Source of the DNA: Tilletiopsis washingtonensis
Lineage: Eukaryota > Basidiomycota > Exobasidiomycetes > Entylomatales
DNA: 64,000 bases
Direction: 5' to 3'
NCBI RefSeq assembly: GCF_003144115.1
Contig: NW_020312019.1
Coordinates: 1 to 64,000 of the forward strand
The position numbers and the translations under genes are program-made. Shown here in pieces: positions 44,626 to 57,262 of the stretch (position 1 is the stretch's first letter; every line of letters begins with the position of its first letter). The notes under the pieces were generated by a model that worked only from the letters and a program-made list of their open reading frames with translations, was not told the origin of the DNA and ran no database searches.

Positions 44626-47600
44626 TCAACCCTGCAGCACGCGATCGCGGTCGTTGGCGCCGCGGCCGAGCGCTTCGGCGGCGAGGTCGAAGAAGGCCGC
44701 CTGTTCCTCGCTCCATGCCTTGCCGCTGCGTGAGAAGAAAGTAGGCGTGAGCAGGACAGCAAGACGGCATGGCCGTGCGGGAAAGGGCTACGCACGGACT
44801 GCGGAAGCTGGCGTTGATCAGACGACTCAGCTGCTCGCGCAGCACACGCAGCGCCAGCAGCGACTTGGCGTCGGACACGACGAAGCGAATGCGCTGCCGA
44901 TCGATGTAGAGGCTCGACGATGTGATCTTTCGGGAGAGGCTTCAGGTGAGCGAGCCATCAGCTGCACGAGCGGGAGGACACACCTTGAAGTCCGCATCGC
45001 CACACATGAGAATGAGAGCCCGGTCATCGACAGCGCCCGTCTCCCACGCATATAGCTTGCGCGACTGCATGATCGTGAAGTAGACGAGGTGGTTGAAGCC
45101 GCGCGGCAGGTCGGCAAAGCGCATGCGGAAGTTGACCGAGCTGGCAAGCAAGTGTGAGCGAGGGTCAAGGGTCGGCGTGCAGCGCACTCACCTCGGGTGG
45201 ATGCTGGCCGGGGCGTTGTTGCCAATCGTGCGCAGCTGAAATGAGCGAGGCTCAATGGCCAGCAGCTTCGGGTAGAGACCAGTGCAGAGCGCAGCGTTGA
45301 GCACGGCCAGCGAGTTGGCGTTGATGCTGAGCTCGGCGGGCAGCTGCAGCGGCGCGCGAGACCGTCCACTGCGGAAGCGAGCGCGCGCGAGATCCTGCTT
45401 CGTCTGCGCGTCGACCTGCACGAAGCCCGAGTCGATGAGGTAGCCGAGGTACTGCTGCCGCAGCTCCTCGATCTGCTGCAGGTTCTGCGGGCTCAAGAAG
45501 TTCTTGCTGCAGAATTGCCGGGCGAAGTTGTTGTCGATGGAGCGTCGCCACGCCTCGAAGGCTCGCGCACACGTCACAAAGTCGCTGTTGCCCGCTGCAA
45601 AGCTGGCCTTGGCACGGTCGGCCTCTTGCTCGCGGCCGAACGGCGTGATGAAGGGCGACTTGGAGTTGAGTGTCGCGGCGATGGTGAGCGCTGGGTCGAG
45701 GGCCTTCATCAGCGCCGCAGTGAGCAGGAACTTGCCCATGTGCACGTCGAGCGGCAGACGCGACAGATGCCGGCCGAGCGGTGTGATCTCCTCGCTCGTC
45801 GTCAGCGCCTTGACCTCGACGAGCGCAGAGATGGCGCGCTGGATGTTGACGGACGAAGGCGGATCCATCGCCTTGGTCAGGGCATCCTCGATGCTCGTGC
45901 CGATGCGCACCTTCATGACCTTGAGCTTGAGCGCGAGGTCCTGCAGCGAGAGACGCAGGATCTCTGGCAGCGGGTGGTCGGCGAACTGTGAGGGTGTCAG
46001 CGCAGGATGAGGGCGCTACTGGCACTGGCACTCACGTAGGAGTCGTGGCGGACCTTGGTGAACAGATGGAAGCAGAGGCCCTTCTGCACACGGCCTGCAC
46101 GTCCTCGTCGCTGCTTGGCATTGCTCTTCGCGACGAAGCACTCGACCAGCCGGCTGAGCTGTCGCTTCTCGTCGAAGCGCATCTCACGGTGCTTGCCGCT
46201 GTCGATGACGCAGGTGATATCGGGGATCGTGATTCCCGTCTCGGCAATGTTCGTTGCGATGACGATCTTGCGCACGCCCTTTGGTGGCAGCGCAAACACA
46301 CTGCCCTGGTCCTCACTCGAGATCGTCGAGTGCAGCGGGAAGATGCGGAATGCCTGCGAGCCGAAGACGCGGTGCGCCTGCAGGATGTCGTTGAGCTTGC
46401 GAATGTCGGCGATACCCGGCAGGAAGACAAGGATGGCTGCAGAGTAAGCCTGCAGCTCGGCGTCTTGCAGACAGACGCGCTCGATGAGGGAGACGATCAG
46501 CTCGTGCTGGATCACGTTCTCGTCGAGCCGGTCGAGCGTCGAGATCGTCTTGGGCTGGTAGCGCTTGACAGCCTCCTTGCCGAGGCCGCTCGACGCAGGT
46601 CCATCTCGCTCATCGTCTTCATCGTCGTCCGGGTCTGGCGCATCGTCCTCCTCCGTCGACGCCAGCTTGGCGCGATTGCCGGGCGCGTCTGCCTTTCTCG
46701 AGTTCCAGCGCTTGGGGCGGCGCGCATACGGCGAGCCGTCCTCGACGATGTAATCGCACAGCTCCACCGCATCCTCGAGGTAGCGCACGTCGACCGGGAA
46801 GGTGCGGCCGGGCACAGAGACGGTAGGACAGCCGCCGAAGTAGGCGCTGATGCGCTCGGCGTCGAGCGTGGCAGACATGAGAATGACCTTGAGATCCTTG
46901 CGCACCTCCATGAGACTCTTGAGGATGATGAGCAGGAAGTCCGACTCGATGGAGCGCTCGTGCACCTCGTCGAGAATGATGTGCTGCAGAGGTGTGAGCT
47001 ACGTGCGGATGTGAAGGGCCAAAACTACGCACAGTAATGCCCTCGAGCCGCCCGCCTTCGAGCATGCGCAGCACGATACCGGTCGTGGCGTATACGAGGC
47101 GAGCGTTCTTTCCGATCTTGCTCTCCAATCGCACGCCGCTTCCAACAAGCGACGAGTCGGAGCCAACGACACCCGGCGCCTCCCCCAGCTCTTGCGAGAC
47201 ACGCTCGGCGAGCGAGATGGCGCTGATGCGGCGCGGCTCCGTCACGTAGACGCGGCAGGGCAGGCCTTGAGAGAGACACGACTCGACGATGTACGCTGGC
47301 ACCTGCGTCGACTTGCCGCAGCCCGTCTCGCCGGACAGCACAAAGATCTGGTTGTTGGCCATGATCTCGAGGATGTGCTCCTTGAAGTTGGCGATTGGCA
47401 AGCCTTGTCGCCCAGGCTAGCATACAGCGGGTCAGCGTCGAGCCATTCAGAGCGTCGCGGCGCGACTCACCAGCATGGCAGCATACCGCTGCTCACTCGT
47501 CCTCCGCTGCCACATCGCGCGCACAGCTTCCGCCTCTTCCTCGCTGTACACCCTCCCGGGAGCCGGCGCTTGGACGTCTCGCTGCTCTTCCGCAGGCGTA

Positions 47601-49605
47601 ACAGCGCCGCTGCCATCTACGTCGGCGTGACTGACCAGGCCGCCACTGCTCGCAGCAGCAGCAGCCTTCTCGCGCTTGAGGCGTGCCTTCTCCTCGTCCT
47701 TCTTGCGCTCCTCCTCCAGTCGGGGAGCCACGAGCTCGCCGATGCGCGCAACATGTGTGCGCCGACGCGCATCGCGCTCAGAAGCACGAGCGACCTCCAG
47801 CTCATCCCACCACTCGCGCCAGCCCTTGCCGAGACCGCGCTCAACGTGTCGCTCGCGCTCGATGCAGCTGAGCGCCAGCACGGCCAGCAGCTCGTCTGCA
47901 GCGCTTGGCGAGCCGGCAGCGAGTGTCGTGAGAGTGAAGACGTCCAGCACTGCCTTTTGCGCGCCTGGCGGGGTCCAACGCAGATGCAAGCGGGATCGAC
48001 AGACGCTGCGCCCACCGAGCTGCTCAAAGCGCGCCGAAGAAGCCGGGTCGATGCGCCTCAATGCCTCGCCGAGCAGCGCGCGCGGCATCTTGCCTCCTCC
48101 TCCGCCTCGCAGTGCCGCAGCAGGCAGCGGATAGACGGTGATGAGCTCTCCTGTCGCTTCGTCCGTTTGCTCGGTTGGCGCCTCATCGAGCATGTCGCCG
48201 AACATCGGTGCGTCGTCGTCTGATGCGGCATCGCCTGCTTCTGAGGGTGCGCCTGAGGGCGCAGCTGATGGTGGTGCAGTGCTCTGCGGCGTGGCTTCTT
48301 CCGGCGCAGCGGTTGAGGCTGCCGAAGCGGCGGGCGTGGAGCTCTCTTCGTCGACGCTCCCATCCTCCAGGTCCGCCTTCTCCAGCTTCCGCTTCTCCTC
48401 CTTCTCCTTCTCCAGCAGTTCGACGCGCGCCACTTCTGCGCGGAAAGCCTCTTCGCCAGCCTTCTTGTCGAACCACTTGCCTCTCCCTGCTTGCTCCCGC
48501 ACGCTCTCTACCTCGGCCTTGATCGCGACGAGCCTCTTCTCTGCGTCTGCCACTTCGGCACGCAGCGCCGGCTGCGCCTCGCTCTCGTTGGCGGCCACCT
48601 TGGCCTTGGCCAGCTGTGCGGACGTGCGGTCGATGCGCACGATGCCGGCGCGAGCGCGGCCCCAGGAGCCATTGGGATCCTCAAGCGGCTCGACGCCTTC
48701 CCACGCGCTGCTCAGCTCGGTCACCAGCGCAGTGATCTCGCGCAGCTTAACGCGCAATGCCTCGCGCCGCACTGCCAGTTCGCCTGGCGAGAGTTCGAGC
48801 AACGCAGCAGCTGCCGCTGGCACGCGAGGCGCTGGTGCAGCGGCTCGCGTGGGCACTGTGCGCTCGAATGTGTAGCCTGGGTGCTGTGGCGGCAGTGTCG
48901 TGTCCTCGGCCGTCTCGTCCCGCTCGCCGCGGTTGCAGCGTGCCCGTGAAGCGTCGGCTTCGTCGTCGGGCAACGTGGCGTAGAGATACGCCGCTGCCTC
49001 CTCGACGTCGACGCCAGCGACCCGTAGCGCCTCATCAGCTTGTGCTGCGTTGAAGCCGAGCCGCAAGAGCAGAGCGTGCGCGGTCAGAGCGCGTGCGAGC
49101 AGCGCCATCGGCAGGGAGGACGGTCCGAGCGCGGGGTAGAGCGAGGCGAACGAGACGTCGGGCGTTGCTGAGGAGCTTGGCTGCGGCGCCAGCGCCAAGA
49201 TGCGATCCCGCAGTGGGATTTCCATCGCGAACGAGGGCAGCGAGGACGCGAGCCGCCGGTCGAACTCGATGACCTGTCGTTTCGCCTCAGCTGCTGCAAG
49301 AGCACGCCTGACAAGCGCCGACTCACCTTCCAGTTCCGGCTCGTCTCCTTCTCAGCGCGCTCCCATACGCGCTCTACAATGCTCTGCAGCGCCATCTCCT
49401 CCGCGCTAGCCGGGTCCCACTCCTCTGCGGCGCCAGGCCGCGCAGTGTGCGGCGCATTGGCATCCTGCGTTGGCGCCTCGGCGGCTGCTGCTGCAGGTGC
49501 AGGCTCCGGCTCAGGCGCCGGCTCGGGCCGCTTGCTGGGCACCGAGGTGGTGGCGAACCCACGCGCCGGGTTCGGCTTGAGCGCCGCCTTTTTCTTCTTG
49601 GCCAT
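44626..49605 (-). CDS. DEAH-box RNA helicase, DHX29/Ucp12-like
   Basis: Large ATP-dependent RNA helicase, 1531 aa, probably cytosolic. Eight exons on the minus strand: 49605-49327, 49273-47471, 47416-47033, 46983-46036, 45985-45192, 45140-44984, 44926-44796, 44725-44626. The basic start MAKKKKAALKPNPARGFATTS is typical of the fungal YLR419W/Ucp12 group. A UBA-like helix set lies near 150-190 (LLLRLGFNAAQADEALRVAG). A long charged region with coiled coil follows to about 690. Helicase motifs: I GETGCGKSTQ (about 725), Ia TEPRRISAI, II DEVH, III SATLDAE, V NIAETGITIPDI and VI QRRGRAGR. The HA2 region (LDPALTIAATLNSKSPF) and OB-fold (SVNFRMRFADLPRGFNHLVYF) complete the DEAH architecture. DHX29 relatives assist translation initiation on structured mRNAs; DHX57 is the other close family, so the precise role is inferred. 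Confidence 0.92.
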
Positions 49606-51760
49606 GCGTGCGGATAGGGGTGGAGAGGGAGAGGGAAGGCAGAGCGGCGCGTGCGGCAAGGCGGATCTTCCAGCGGCGGTGCGAGGTGCAGTGCCCGCGA
49701 AGTGGAGGGAGCCGCGCGCCGGAGTCGCGCGCGCGGCCCCCGCCAGCCGCCTTGCTCGAGGCCAGCCCCGCCATCCCTCCTCCATCTCTGCTGCTATCTT
49801 CAGCCCTCCATCCTGCGTCCGTCGGTGTCCGACGCACCAGGAACAGTCATGTGCCGTGCCTTCTTGTGTCGGCCCCACACCGGCACCAGGTGCAGGCCTA
49901 GTGTGCTGAAGCGGCTGAGGTCAGCCACGTACTTGGCAACTCCTCTCGCCTCCTCTCTCTCGAGTCATCTCTCTTCCCCACAACGAGAGCTCAGCCGAGG
50001 CCTGAAGGCTGGAGAGAGGCGGCCCGGCTCGGTGCGAAAGGCTAGACACGGCTCGAGCTTGTCGGCTCTCCTGCCTGCTGAGCCCTCCTGGCCCCTGTCC
50101 CAGGAGCGAAAGTGCTCAGGGCGCAGCTGAGTGAAACTAAGCCGCCCTCAGGGGACGGCGCAGCTCGTCGACTACGTTTTCCCGTTTGGCGCTTCTATTA
50201 ACCTGCCTCGCCGCTGCTATCGCTGGCGCAAGCGAAGTGTATTGAGCGCCCAATCCGGCTCGAGTAGCAGCCGGATACAGGAGCCGGCCCTAGGGCGAGG
50301 AGGGCGCAAGGAACGCCCCTTGGGTGCCTGACCGCAGCCGTAGCCTCGCCTTTCGTATCGCCCGACCGAGGACAAGTGCCCCCAGGGGACAGGAGGCGTA
50401 GCGTGTCGTGTGTGCGTGCCGCTGCTTTGGATCGAGGCTGTGGGCTGTACCGCTGCCGCGCTGCGGCACAGCACCATGCAGGCCTGCGCGAGCAAATGAG
50501 GGTGCGTGCCGGCCGGCCGGCAGCGAGCAGCACGGCCCCCTATCCTGTACGCTACCCTCAGACCTCGTCCCACAAAGACGCACAAGACCTCTTGACCTCG
50601 TTTGCTGCGCTGCGCATCCTGCTTCTCTCTTCTCTTCTTTCGTCTACACCTCACATCTCTCTTCTTCAGACCGTCGAGCCGGTCTCACAAACCACGCACA
50701 CACTCCACATCGTCGTTGCCAACGCCGCAGCACCCATCAACGAGAAAAGCATACGAGCTGGTCTCGCCCTCTCGCCCTCTCTCTCCACCTCTCCTCCGAG
50801 CTTGCTCACGCGAGCTCCCCACATCCATTTCGACTGCAAACGCGCACGTCAGCGCACAGCACCTCCAGCTCAGCTCACGTCCGACGTCGACGCATCTCAG
50901 CATCGAGCTCCCCCGTCGAGCGGGCCTCCAAGTTCAAGGCGTCGCAGCGAGCGTCACGTCACGCGAGCATCTCGTCCCCGCGAGACGCAGGCACACGACC
51001 TCGTGCAAGCCGCTCGAAGCAGCAACTCGAAGGTTGTCGGCCCGCCGCTGCGTCGTCCATCTCGCCTCGCCGTCGTCGTCGAGAAGACCCAGCGCGTCCC
51101 CCGTGGTCACCTCGCCGACACTGCGCATCTGCCGCGACGCCGTGCAGGACAGCAACGCGCCCTCAGCCCGCGCTAGCGTGAACAGCATCTCGGGCGGCTG
51201 AGCAGTCTTCGCGGCGAGCATCTCGCAGCTGCAGGCACCCCGCGTCACCCGGCGGTCCACGCGTGTGCTGCATCACCACGGCACGGGAGGAGCATCTCGT
51301 TCGCCAACGTCTAACGCGCAGCCCTCGGGCACCTCGCCGCTCCTCGCTCGCCTCGACTGGCCTCTCGAGCAGCCACAGCGCTCGAACAAGGCAGGCCAGA
51401 CGTCGCATCAGGCAAGGCGAGAAAGCAGGCACCGCCGGCCACCCGCCGCACCGCAGCCTGCAGGTCAGCCACCTCGCAGCGGCAGCAGCGACAGCGAGCG
51501 ACACTCCACGTCGCGTGCAGCGCCTCAAGTAGGCCGGGGCCGCCGCGTCGCGCTTCCTTTCTGACCAGCACAGCCTGCGTCTGCTGTCCTCACCCCTTCC
51601 CTCTTCCCCTCTCTCGTTCCCGTTCGTCCCCTTCATTCCCATCTTACTCCTCCTTTCTCTTTCTCTCGGGCCGGTCCCACCTTTTCTGCCTCGTCCTTTC
51701 TCATCCACACTTATCCTCCTCCTCTCCCGTATCTTCTTACCTCGCCGCCACTCTCTCACG
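49606..51760. other. Divergent 2.2-kb intergenic region
   Basis: This is the upstream region of the helicase (-) and the gene at 51761 (+). Overlapping open frames of 100-330 codons occur on both strands but have low-complexity, motif-free translations. C/T-rich tracts on the plus strand (about 50620-50830 and 51580-51745) suggest a long leader for the right-hand gene. No RNA or repeat was recognised. Confidence 0.5.
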
Positions 51761-53344
51761 ATGTTCACGCGCACGCTCCTGCCCATGCCGCTCGACACCG
51801 CCAAGGCCGCCGCACTGCAGCCGGCGCCCGCCCTGCCGCTGCAGTTCATCGACGACGACGCGTCGAGCAGCGACAGCGATGACACGTCCGCCTCGTCCGA
51901 CACGGGCAGCGACGGCGAGACGGCCACGGCCGACCTGGGCGCATGGGCCGTCTCGTCCGACTCGGCAGGCGAGGAGAGCGAGGGCAGCGATGACACGGAC
52001 GCCGAGATCCACGTCGCCGTCGTCGCCGAGACGACGCCGCGCGCCACCAGCGCCGCCGCTGCTGCCAGCTCGTTGGCGCAGATGCTCAAGCTCGAAGGCT
52101 GCTCGCCGTCGTCCGTCGAGCTCAACAAGAGCAGCTTCTCGCCCTCGGCCAACGATGGCACCTCCAGTCCGCTGCCGGCTGTGGCGCAGAGCGCTGGCGC
52201 ACCTTCCCGCTCGCGCTCCTCGACCGGCGTGCTGCAGCTGGCCTACCTCGATCTCTGCGACGCCCTCCTCACGCCCGTGCTGCCGCGCCGCTCTTCATCG
52301 CTCGAGGAGTCAGTCTCCACGATTGAGATTGAGCAGGTGTGGGATGGCGACGATGAAGGCTCGGCGTCTCCTCCGCCGCTCTCGCCCAACGAGCGCAGCG
52401 CAGGTCGTCGAGCTGCCTCGGCACGCATGCTTCGCACGCTGCGCTCCGCATCCATCAGCACGCCCGAAGCACCGGAGCTCTCGCGCCCCGCTCGTGCGTT
52501 TCCTCGTCCGCTCGGCCTCGCGGCCCACCGCGTCGCCTCGTCGGCCGGCCAACCGGCACGTCGTCTTCCCTCCCTCTCGCAGATCGCAGGACGTGCCGCC
52601 ATCGTCCGTCCGGCACCGATGCCACTCGGCACGCCGCGTCCCTGCTCCCGCACGCCACTACCCGCCTCTGCGCGCGTCGTCTCCTGCCCCGACGGCCGTG
52701 CCGTGCCGCTCTGGGTCTCTGCAGGTCGTCCGGGCGGCGAAGGCAGCGTGGCAGTGTACATCACTCCGCCCACACCCCGTGCGGCGGGCTGGTCACCTCT
52801 ACCTCCGCCACACGTCTTTCCCGCACCCACGCCGTCGCTGCTCACGTCGCCGCGTCCCGATCTCGCACCCGGACGCACGCGCATGCAACGCGAACAGGCA
52901 GCTGCCGCTGAAGAAGCACGTCGTCTGTGGGCGCTGTGGGCCGAAGCGGCACTTCAAGCGACGCCCTCGACGCAGCTCCAAGTGCAGAGCGCCCAAGCGC
53001 ACCTGGCCACCTCGCAGGATCTGCGTGCCGCACAGCGCTGCGTCGGCGAGTCGACTGCCCTGCCTCGTCCGGCGCGTCGCGCTACGATGATGGCTGCTGT
53101 GCCTCGTGCCAACGGCAGCAGTGGTCTCGGTCTCAGTGAAGCAGACTCGGCGACTTCCTGGCGACGCGCGCCTTCGACGGCGCCCATCTCGGCACAGGCG
53201 GACGGACGACGCTTCTCGGCCGCGCCGCCGGCCACGCGCGTGCGCTTCGAGGAGCAGAAGAAGCCGGCGCTCCTGAGTGCGAGCCCGCCGCGCTCGAAGG
53301 AGGGAGAGGCGATGCTGCGTCAGCTAGCTGCGAGACACAACTAG
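51761..53344 (+). CDS. Disordered protein of unknown function
   Basis: Single-exon frame of 527 aa, not recognised. Residues 28-95 are strongly acidic and Ser/Asp/Glu-rich, followed by Ser/Pro/Arg-rich sequence. The best-defined islands are a hydrophobic helix GVLQLAYLDLCDALLTPVLP near 155-175, SSLEESVSTIEIEQVWDGDD near 180-200, a basic segment GRRAASARMLRTLRSA near 215, and a C-terminal helix REQAAAAEEARRLWALWAEA. TRVRFEEQKKPAL near the end resembles short docking motifs, but this is weak. No signal peptide or membrane segment. The ATG follows a long pyrimidine-rich leader, the same setting as recognised genes here, which with the length and acidic start supports a real gene. It may be restricted to close relatives. 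Confidence 0.65.
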   Translation: MFTRTLLPMPLDTAKAAALQPAPALPLQFIDDDASSSDSDDTSASSDTGSDGETATADLGAWAVSSDSAGEESEGSDDTDAEIHVAVVAETTPRATSAAAAASSLAQMLKLEGCSPSSVELNKSSFSPSANDGTSSPLPAVAQSAGAPSRSRSSTGVLQLAYLDLCDALLTPVLPRRSSSLEESVSTIEIEQVWDGDDEGSASPPPLSPNERSAGRRAASARMLRTLRSASISTPEAPELSRPARAFPRPLGLAAHRVASSAGQPARRLPSLSQIAGRAAIVRPAPMPLGTPRPCSRTPLPASARVVSCPDGRAVPLWVSAGRPGGEGSVAVYITPPTPRAAGWSPLPPPHVFPAPTPSLLTSPRPDLAPGRTRMQREQAAAAEEARRLWALWAEAALQATPSTQLQVQSAQAHLATSQDLRAAQRCVGESTALPRPARRATMMAAVPRANGSSGLGLSEADSATSWRRAPSTAPISAQADGRRFSAAPPATRVRFEEQKKPALLSASPPRSKEGEAMLRQLAARHN

Positions 53345-54186
53345 ATGTTCACGCGCCGAACGAGGCGCTGGAAAGCGAAGCGAGCGAAGAGGCGGTCATT
53401 GCCCCTTCTTCGCTGAGATGAGACACAAGGTTATCGATAATACGTAGATACTCCTCCTCCTCCCCCCCCTCCCCTCATTCTTACCATCATCCATCATCAC
53501 TCGTCATCACTCATCATCACCCGGCATCTTGCTATTACCATCCTTAACCCCCTCCGCTCTCCGACGGGTGTGAGCTGAGGCGAGGCTGAAGCGGCGGAGG
53601 GCAGGCGAGGCTGCAGCGCTGCGGCTGGTGAAGAGTGCCGAAGCATCGACAGACGGGAGGGCCAGAGCGGTACAAGGATACAGCTGAGGTTGCTCGTCTG
53701 TCACCGTCTGTTCAGCCGCGAGAGGTCACGCCTTGACGGCCGGGATGGACTGTGGTGTCAGTTGCAGGAGCTGGCTCACCGGTGCGAAGACGCAGCGCGG
53801 GTGAGAGACGCGCCGAATGAGCCTCCGCTGAACGGCAGAGTTGGCTGCCTTGAAGTGCGGGCGCAGACGGGAAGCTGGCGGCTGGCCGCGCACCCTCCGA
53901 AGGCGAAGGCAAAGGGCAGCGCTCGACGACGGCGGCCCTCTGGATACCGGCAGCAGTGGCGGCGCATGACACCAGCAGCATCGCAGCGGAGCACGCGACG
54001 CGTAGAGAGGTGCGGCTCACACGCGCGCGCCTCGGCTGCTGGCGGCCCAGGGGCGGCGCCGCGGATTTTTTGCCGTGCGCGACTGCGCGGGTGTGATGCT
54101 GGCGTGGCTTGGCTGCTGCTGCCTCGCCTGCCTCTTCTTCACCCTCACACCCCACCGCAGACCCCCCTCCACCAGCCGGCGCCACG
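53345..54186. other. Intergenic region upstream of CTP synthase
   Basis: These 842 bp hold the 3' UTR of the preceding gene and the CTP synthase promoter. A small tandem repeat lies at 53491-53520. The 60 bp before the CTP synthase ATG are C/T-rich. No gene is supported. Confidence 0.5.
53491..53520. repeat. Imperfect 10-bp tandem repeat, three units
   Basis: CCATCATCAC, TCGTCATCAC and TCATCATCAC follow one another in a stretch rich in ATCATC, just after a C run at 53462-53474. It is probably a simple-sequence expansion in the 3' flank of the preceding gene. Confidence 0.8.
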
Positions 54187-57011
54187 ATGAAGTACATCAT
54201 CGTCTCAGGCGGCGTCATCTCCGGCATCGGCAAGGGCGTCATTGGTGCGCCTGCCGTGCTGCAGTGATGCTGTCTCGCCGCTGACGCTGCTCTGCCGCAC
54301 TGGCACTCGGCCTCTCGCCCAGCTTCGTCGACGGGCCTGCTGCTCAAGATGCTCGGCCTCAAGGTCACCGCCATCAAGATCGACCCCTACATGAACATCG
54401 ACGCCGGCACCATGGCGCCGACGGAGCACGGCGAGGTGTACGTGCTCAACGACGGCGGCGAGGCCGACCTCGACCTCGGCAACTACGAGCGCTACCTCGA
54501 CGTCACCCTCGCGCGCGACAACAACATCACCACCGGCAAGATCTACCGCGAGGTCATCGAGAAGGAGGTGAGTGGGCGGCGCGAGGGATGTGCGGCAGTG
54601 GCAGAGTGCAGGCCGCGCCGGCATGCCGTTGCGGCAACAGCCATGCTGCGGCATCTTCTCTCTGCCGTGCTGACTTTCTCCCTCCAGCGCCGCGGCGACT
54701 ACCTCGGCAAGACGGTGCAGATTGTGCCGCACCTCACGTCTGCGATCCAGGACTGGATCGAGCGTGTGGCCGTGCAGCCCGTCGACGAGACGGGCTCCGA
54801 GCCCGACGTGTGCATCGTCGAGCTCGGCGGCACGGTGGGCGACATTGAGAGCGCGCCCTTCGTCGAGGCCATGCGCCAGTTTCAGTTCCGCGTCGGACAG
54901 GAGAACTTTGCCCTCATCCACGTCTCTCTCGTGCCCGTCGTTGGCGGCGAGCAGAAGACGAAGCCGACGCAGGCGGCCATCCGCGACCTGCGCGGCCTCG
55001 GTCTTGTGCCGGACATGGTGAGTCACGCATGCTGCAGCGACGCTCGATGCATCGCTCTGACCGCAACGCCAGATTGCTGCCCGCTGCGCCACGCCACTGG
55101 ACCGCAGCGTCATCAACAAGCTCTCCATGTTCTGCCACGTCGGCCCGGAGCAGGTCATGGCCGTGCACGACGTCGGCTCGACGTACCACGTGCCGCTGCT
55201 GCTCGAGCAGCAGGGCATGGTGCACTTCTTCCAGCGCCGTCTCAAGCTCGACGTCGAGCACGGCATTCCGCAGCCGAGCATCCAGCGCGGCCTTGAGCTC
55301 AAGACGCAGTGGCGCGAGCTGACTGTCGGGTGAGTGCGTCGGGAGGAGCCCTGCAGAGAAGACGAGCGGCGCGCCGGGGATGAGAACCGTTTCTATTTGC
55401 ACGTCAGGAGGATCTGCTCGGGCCTCCTCTGCTTGCATGAGCGCCCGGCGCAATGCCTAAAAACAGTACGCTTGTAGCTGATGGCGCACGCTCGTCGGTG
55501 GAGGATGACGGTCTCTGCAGGGACCGCAGCTGACACGCAGATCACAGTCACGACCGGCTGTTCGACAAGGTGGAGATCGTGCTCGTGGGCAAGTACACGT
55601 CGCTGCAGGACAGCTACATGTCCGTCGTCAAGTCGCTCGAGCACTCTGCGATGCGCGTGAACCGCAAGCTGGTGCTCAAGTGGGTCGAGGCGGGCGATCT
55701 TGAGGCGGGCATGGAGGCGGACAACCCGGTGCGCTACCACGAGGCGTGGCACTCGGTCTGCTCGGCCACGGGCATCCTCATTCCCGGCGGCTTTGGCAGC
55801 CGCGGCACCGAGGGCATGATCAGCGCCGCGGCGTGGGCACGGTCAAAACGCGTGCCGTTCCTCGGCATCTGCCTCGGCTTCCAGGTCGCCGTCATCGAGT
55901 ACGCACGCAATGTCTGCGGCATCAAGGGTGAGTGGCTGGAGGATGCGATGGCGTTGCTGTCTAGGATTCCCCCGCGCGCGAGCGCTGCACTTCTCATCAT
56001 AGGCTGGGCAGCAGGCCCTTGCCTCGAGCGAGCGCCCGTCTTTTGCTGCCCATGCATATCCAGAGTGCCAGAGCAGATGACTGCATCGAGCAAGCTCGCG
56101 CGTCTGCATCTGTGGCGTAGCGAGCGACGAGCAGGTCGCACATTCTCCCTTGTTTTCGCCGAGCACTCCGCTGATGCACGACACGCCCACTCGCAGATGC
56201 CGGCTCGTCCGAGCTCGACGCCGAGTGTGCCTCGCCCGTCGTCATCTACATGCCCGAGATCAGCAAGACGCACCTTGGCGGCACGATGCGCCTCGGCTTG
56301 CGGCCGTCGCTGTTCAGCGAAGGCAGTGAGAAGTGGAGCCGCATCCGCAAGCTGTACGGCGGCGAGCCGGTGGTGTGGGAGCGCCACCGCCACCGCTACG
56401 AGATCAACCCGGAGTACATTGAGCGCATCGAGCGCGGCGATCCTTCGCGCTCTGCGGGTGCCACTCCGCCAAGCGGAGGCCACGCTCGGCCCGTGACGCC
56501 GCAGAACCAGACGGGCCGTTCGGGCCCGCGCAGTCTGCCCACGAGCCCCTCGCTGGGCTCCGACGCCTTCTCCTCCATCCTGCCTCAGGCGCGCGCAGAG
56601 GGCGAGGGCTCGCGCGACACGCTGCGCTTCGTGGGGCGCTCCGAGTCGGGCGAGCGCATGCAGATCGCCGAGCTCGTCGAGCACCCGTACTTTGTCGGCA
56701 TGCAGGCGCACCCCGAGTTTGCCAGCCGGCCGCTGAACCCCAGTCCGCCGTTCCTCGGCTTCGTCGCCGCGGCCGTGTCGCAAGAGGCGCTGCAGGAGCA
56801 GATGGCGCGGCAGAAGAACTTCCGGCCGCCACACCCAAAGGCGCGCATGCTGCTGGAGAGCGAGGCGCAGCGCCTGCAGGAGCAGCAGGGCCAGACGGCG
56901 CTGCCGCAGGAGGAGAAGAGCGCACAGACGCCGCCCGGCGTTGCCACGCCCGTGCGCGGCCGCAGCCCGAAGGCGCCTGGCCCGAACGGCGTCTCCACCA
57001 AGGCCAACTAA
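54187..57011 (+). CDS. URA7: CTP synthase
   Basis: Makes CTP from UTP, ATP and glutamine, the last step of de novo pyrimidine nucleotide synthesis; cytosolic. 694 aa in six exons: 54187-54244, 54323-54567, 54688-55017, 55073-55329, 55548-55927, 56197-57011. The synthase domain has [12 protein letters not shown] at the N-terminus (P-loop), [25 protein letters not shown] and [11 protein letters not shown]. The class I glutaminase domain has [11 protein letters not shown], nucleophile Cys in GICLGFQ (about 405) and HPEF (about 595). The enzyme is about 110 aa longer than yeast Ura7: a Ser/Pro/Gly-rich insert of about 50 residues (about 508-560) interrupts the glutaminase domain between YIERIE and [14 protein letters not shown], and a Pro/Arg tail follows FLGFVAAA. 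Two introns are long (218 and 269 nt). Confidence 0.96.
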
Positions 57012-57262
57012 TCCTACGCCTCTCTTGCCCCCTGCCCCTCCTTGCCCCGTCTCTCTCCCTCCTCCCCCCATCCCCACCATACATATTCTCTGCTCTGCTC
57101 GATCAATCGTCACTCCCGAAGCCCGTCCTGTACTTTACATCAGCCGCCTCTCTGGCCTTGCCGCCATCGCAATCTCTATTCGCTCGCACATTACGTCCTG
57201 GGGCTCGTCCATCGATGCATCTGCGAGTGGCGCTGAACAAAGGGGGGGGGGGGGGGCGGCGC

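Noticed and set aside
50376-51201. Three overlapping plus-strand frames of 199-266 codons
   Set aside because: All three frames are open over the same DNA, which points to biased composition, not coding. It may be leader sequence of the 51761 gene.
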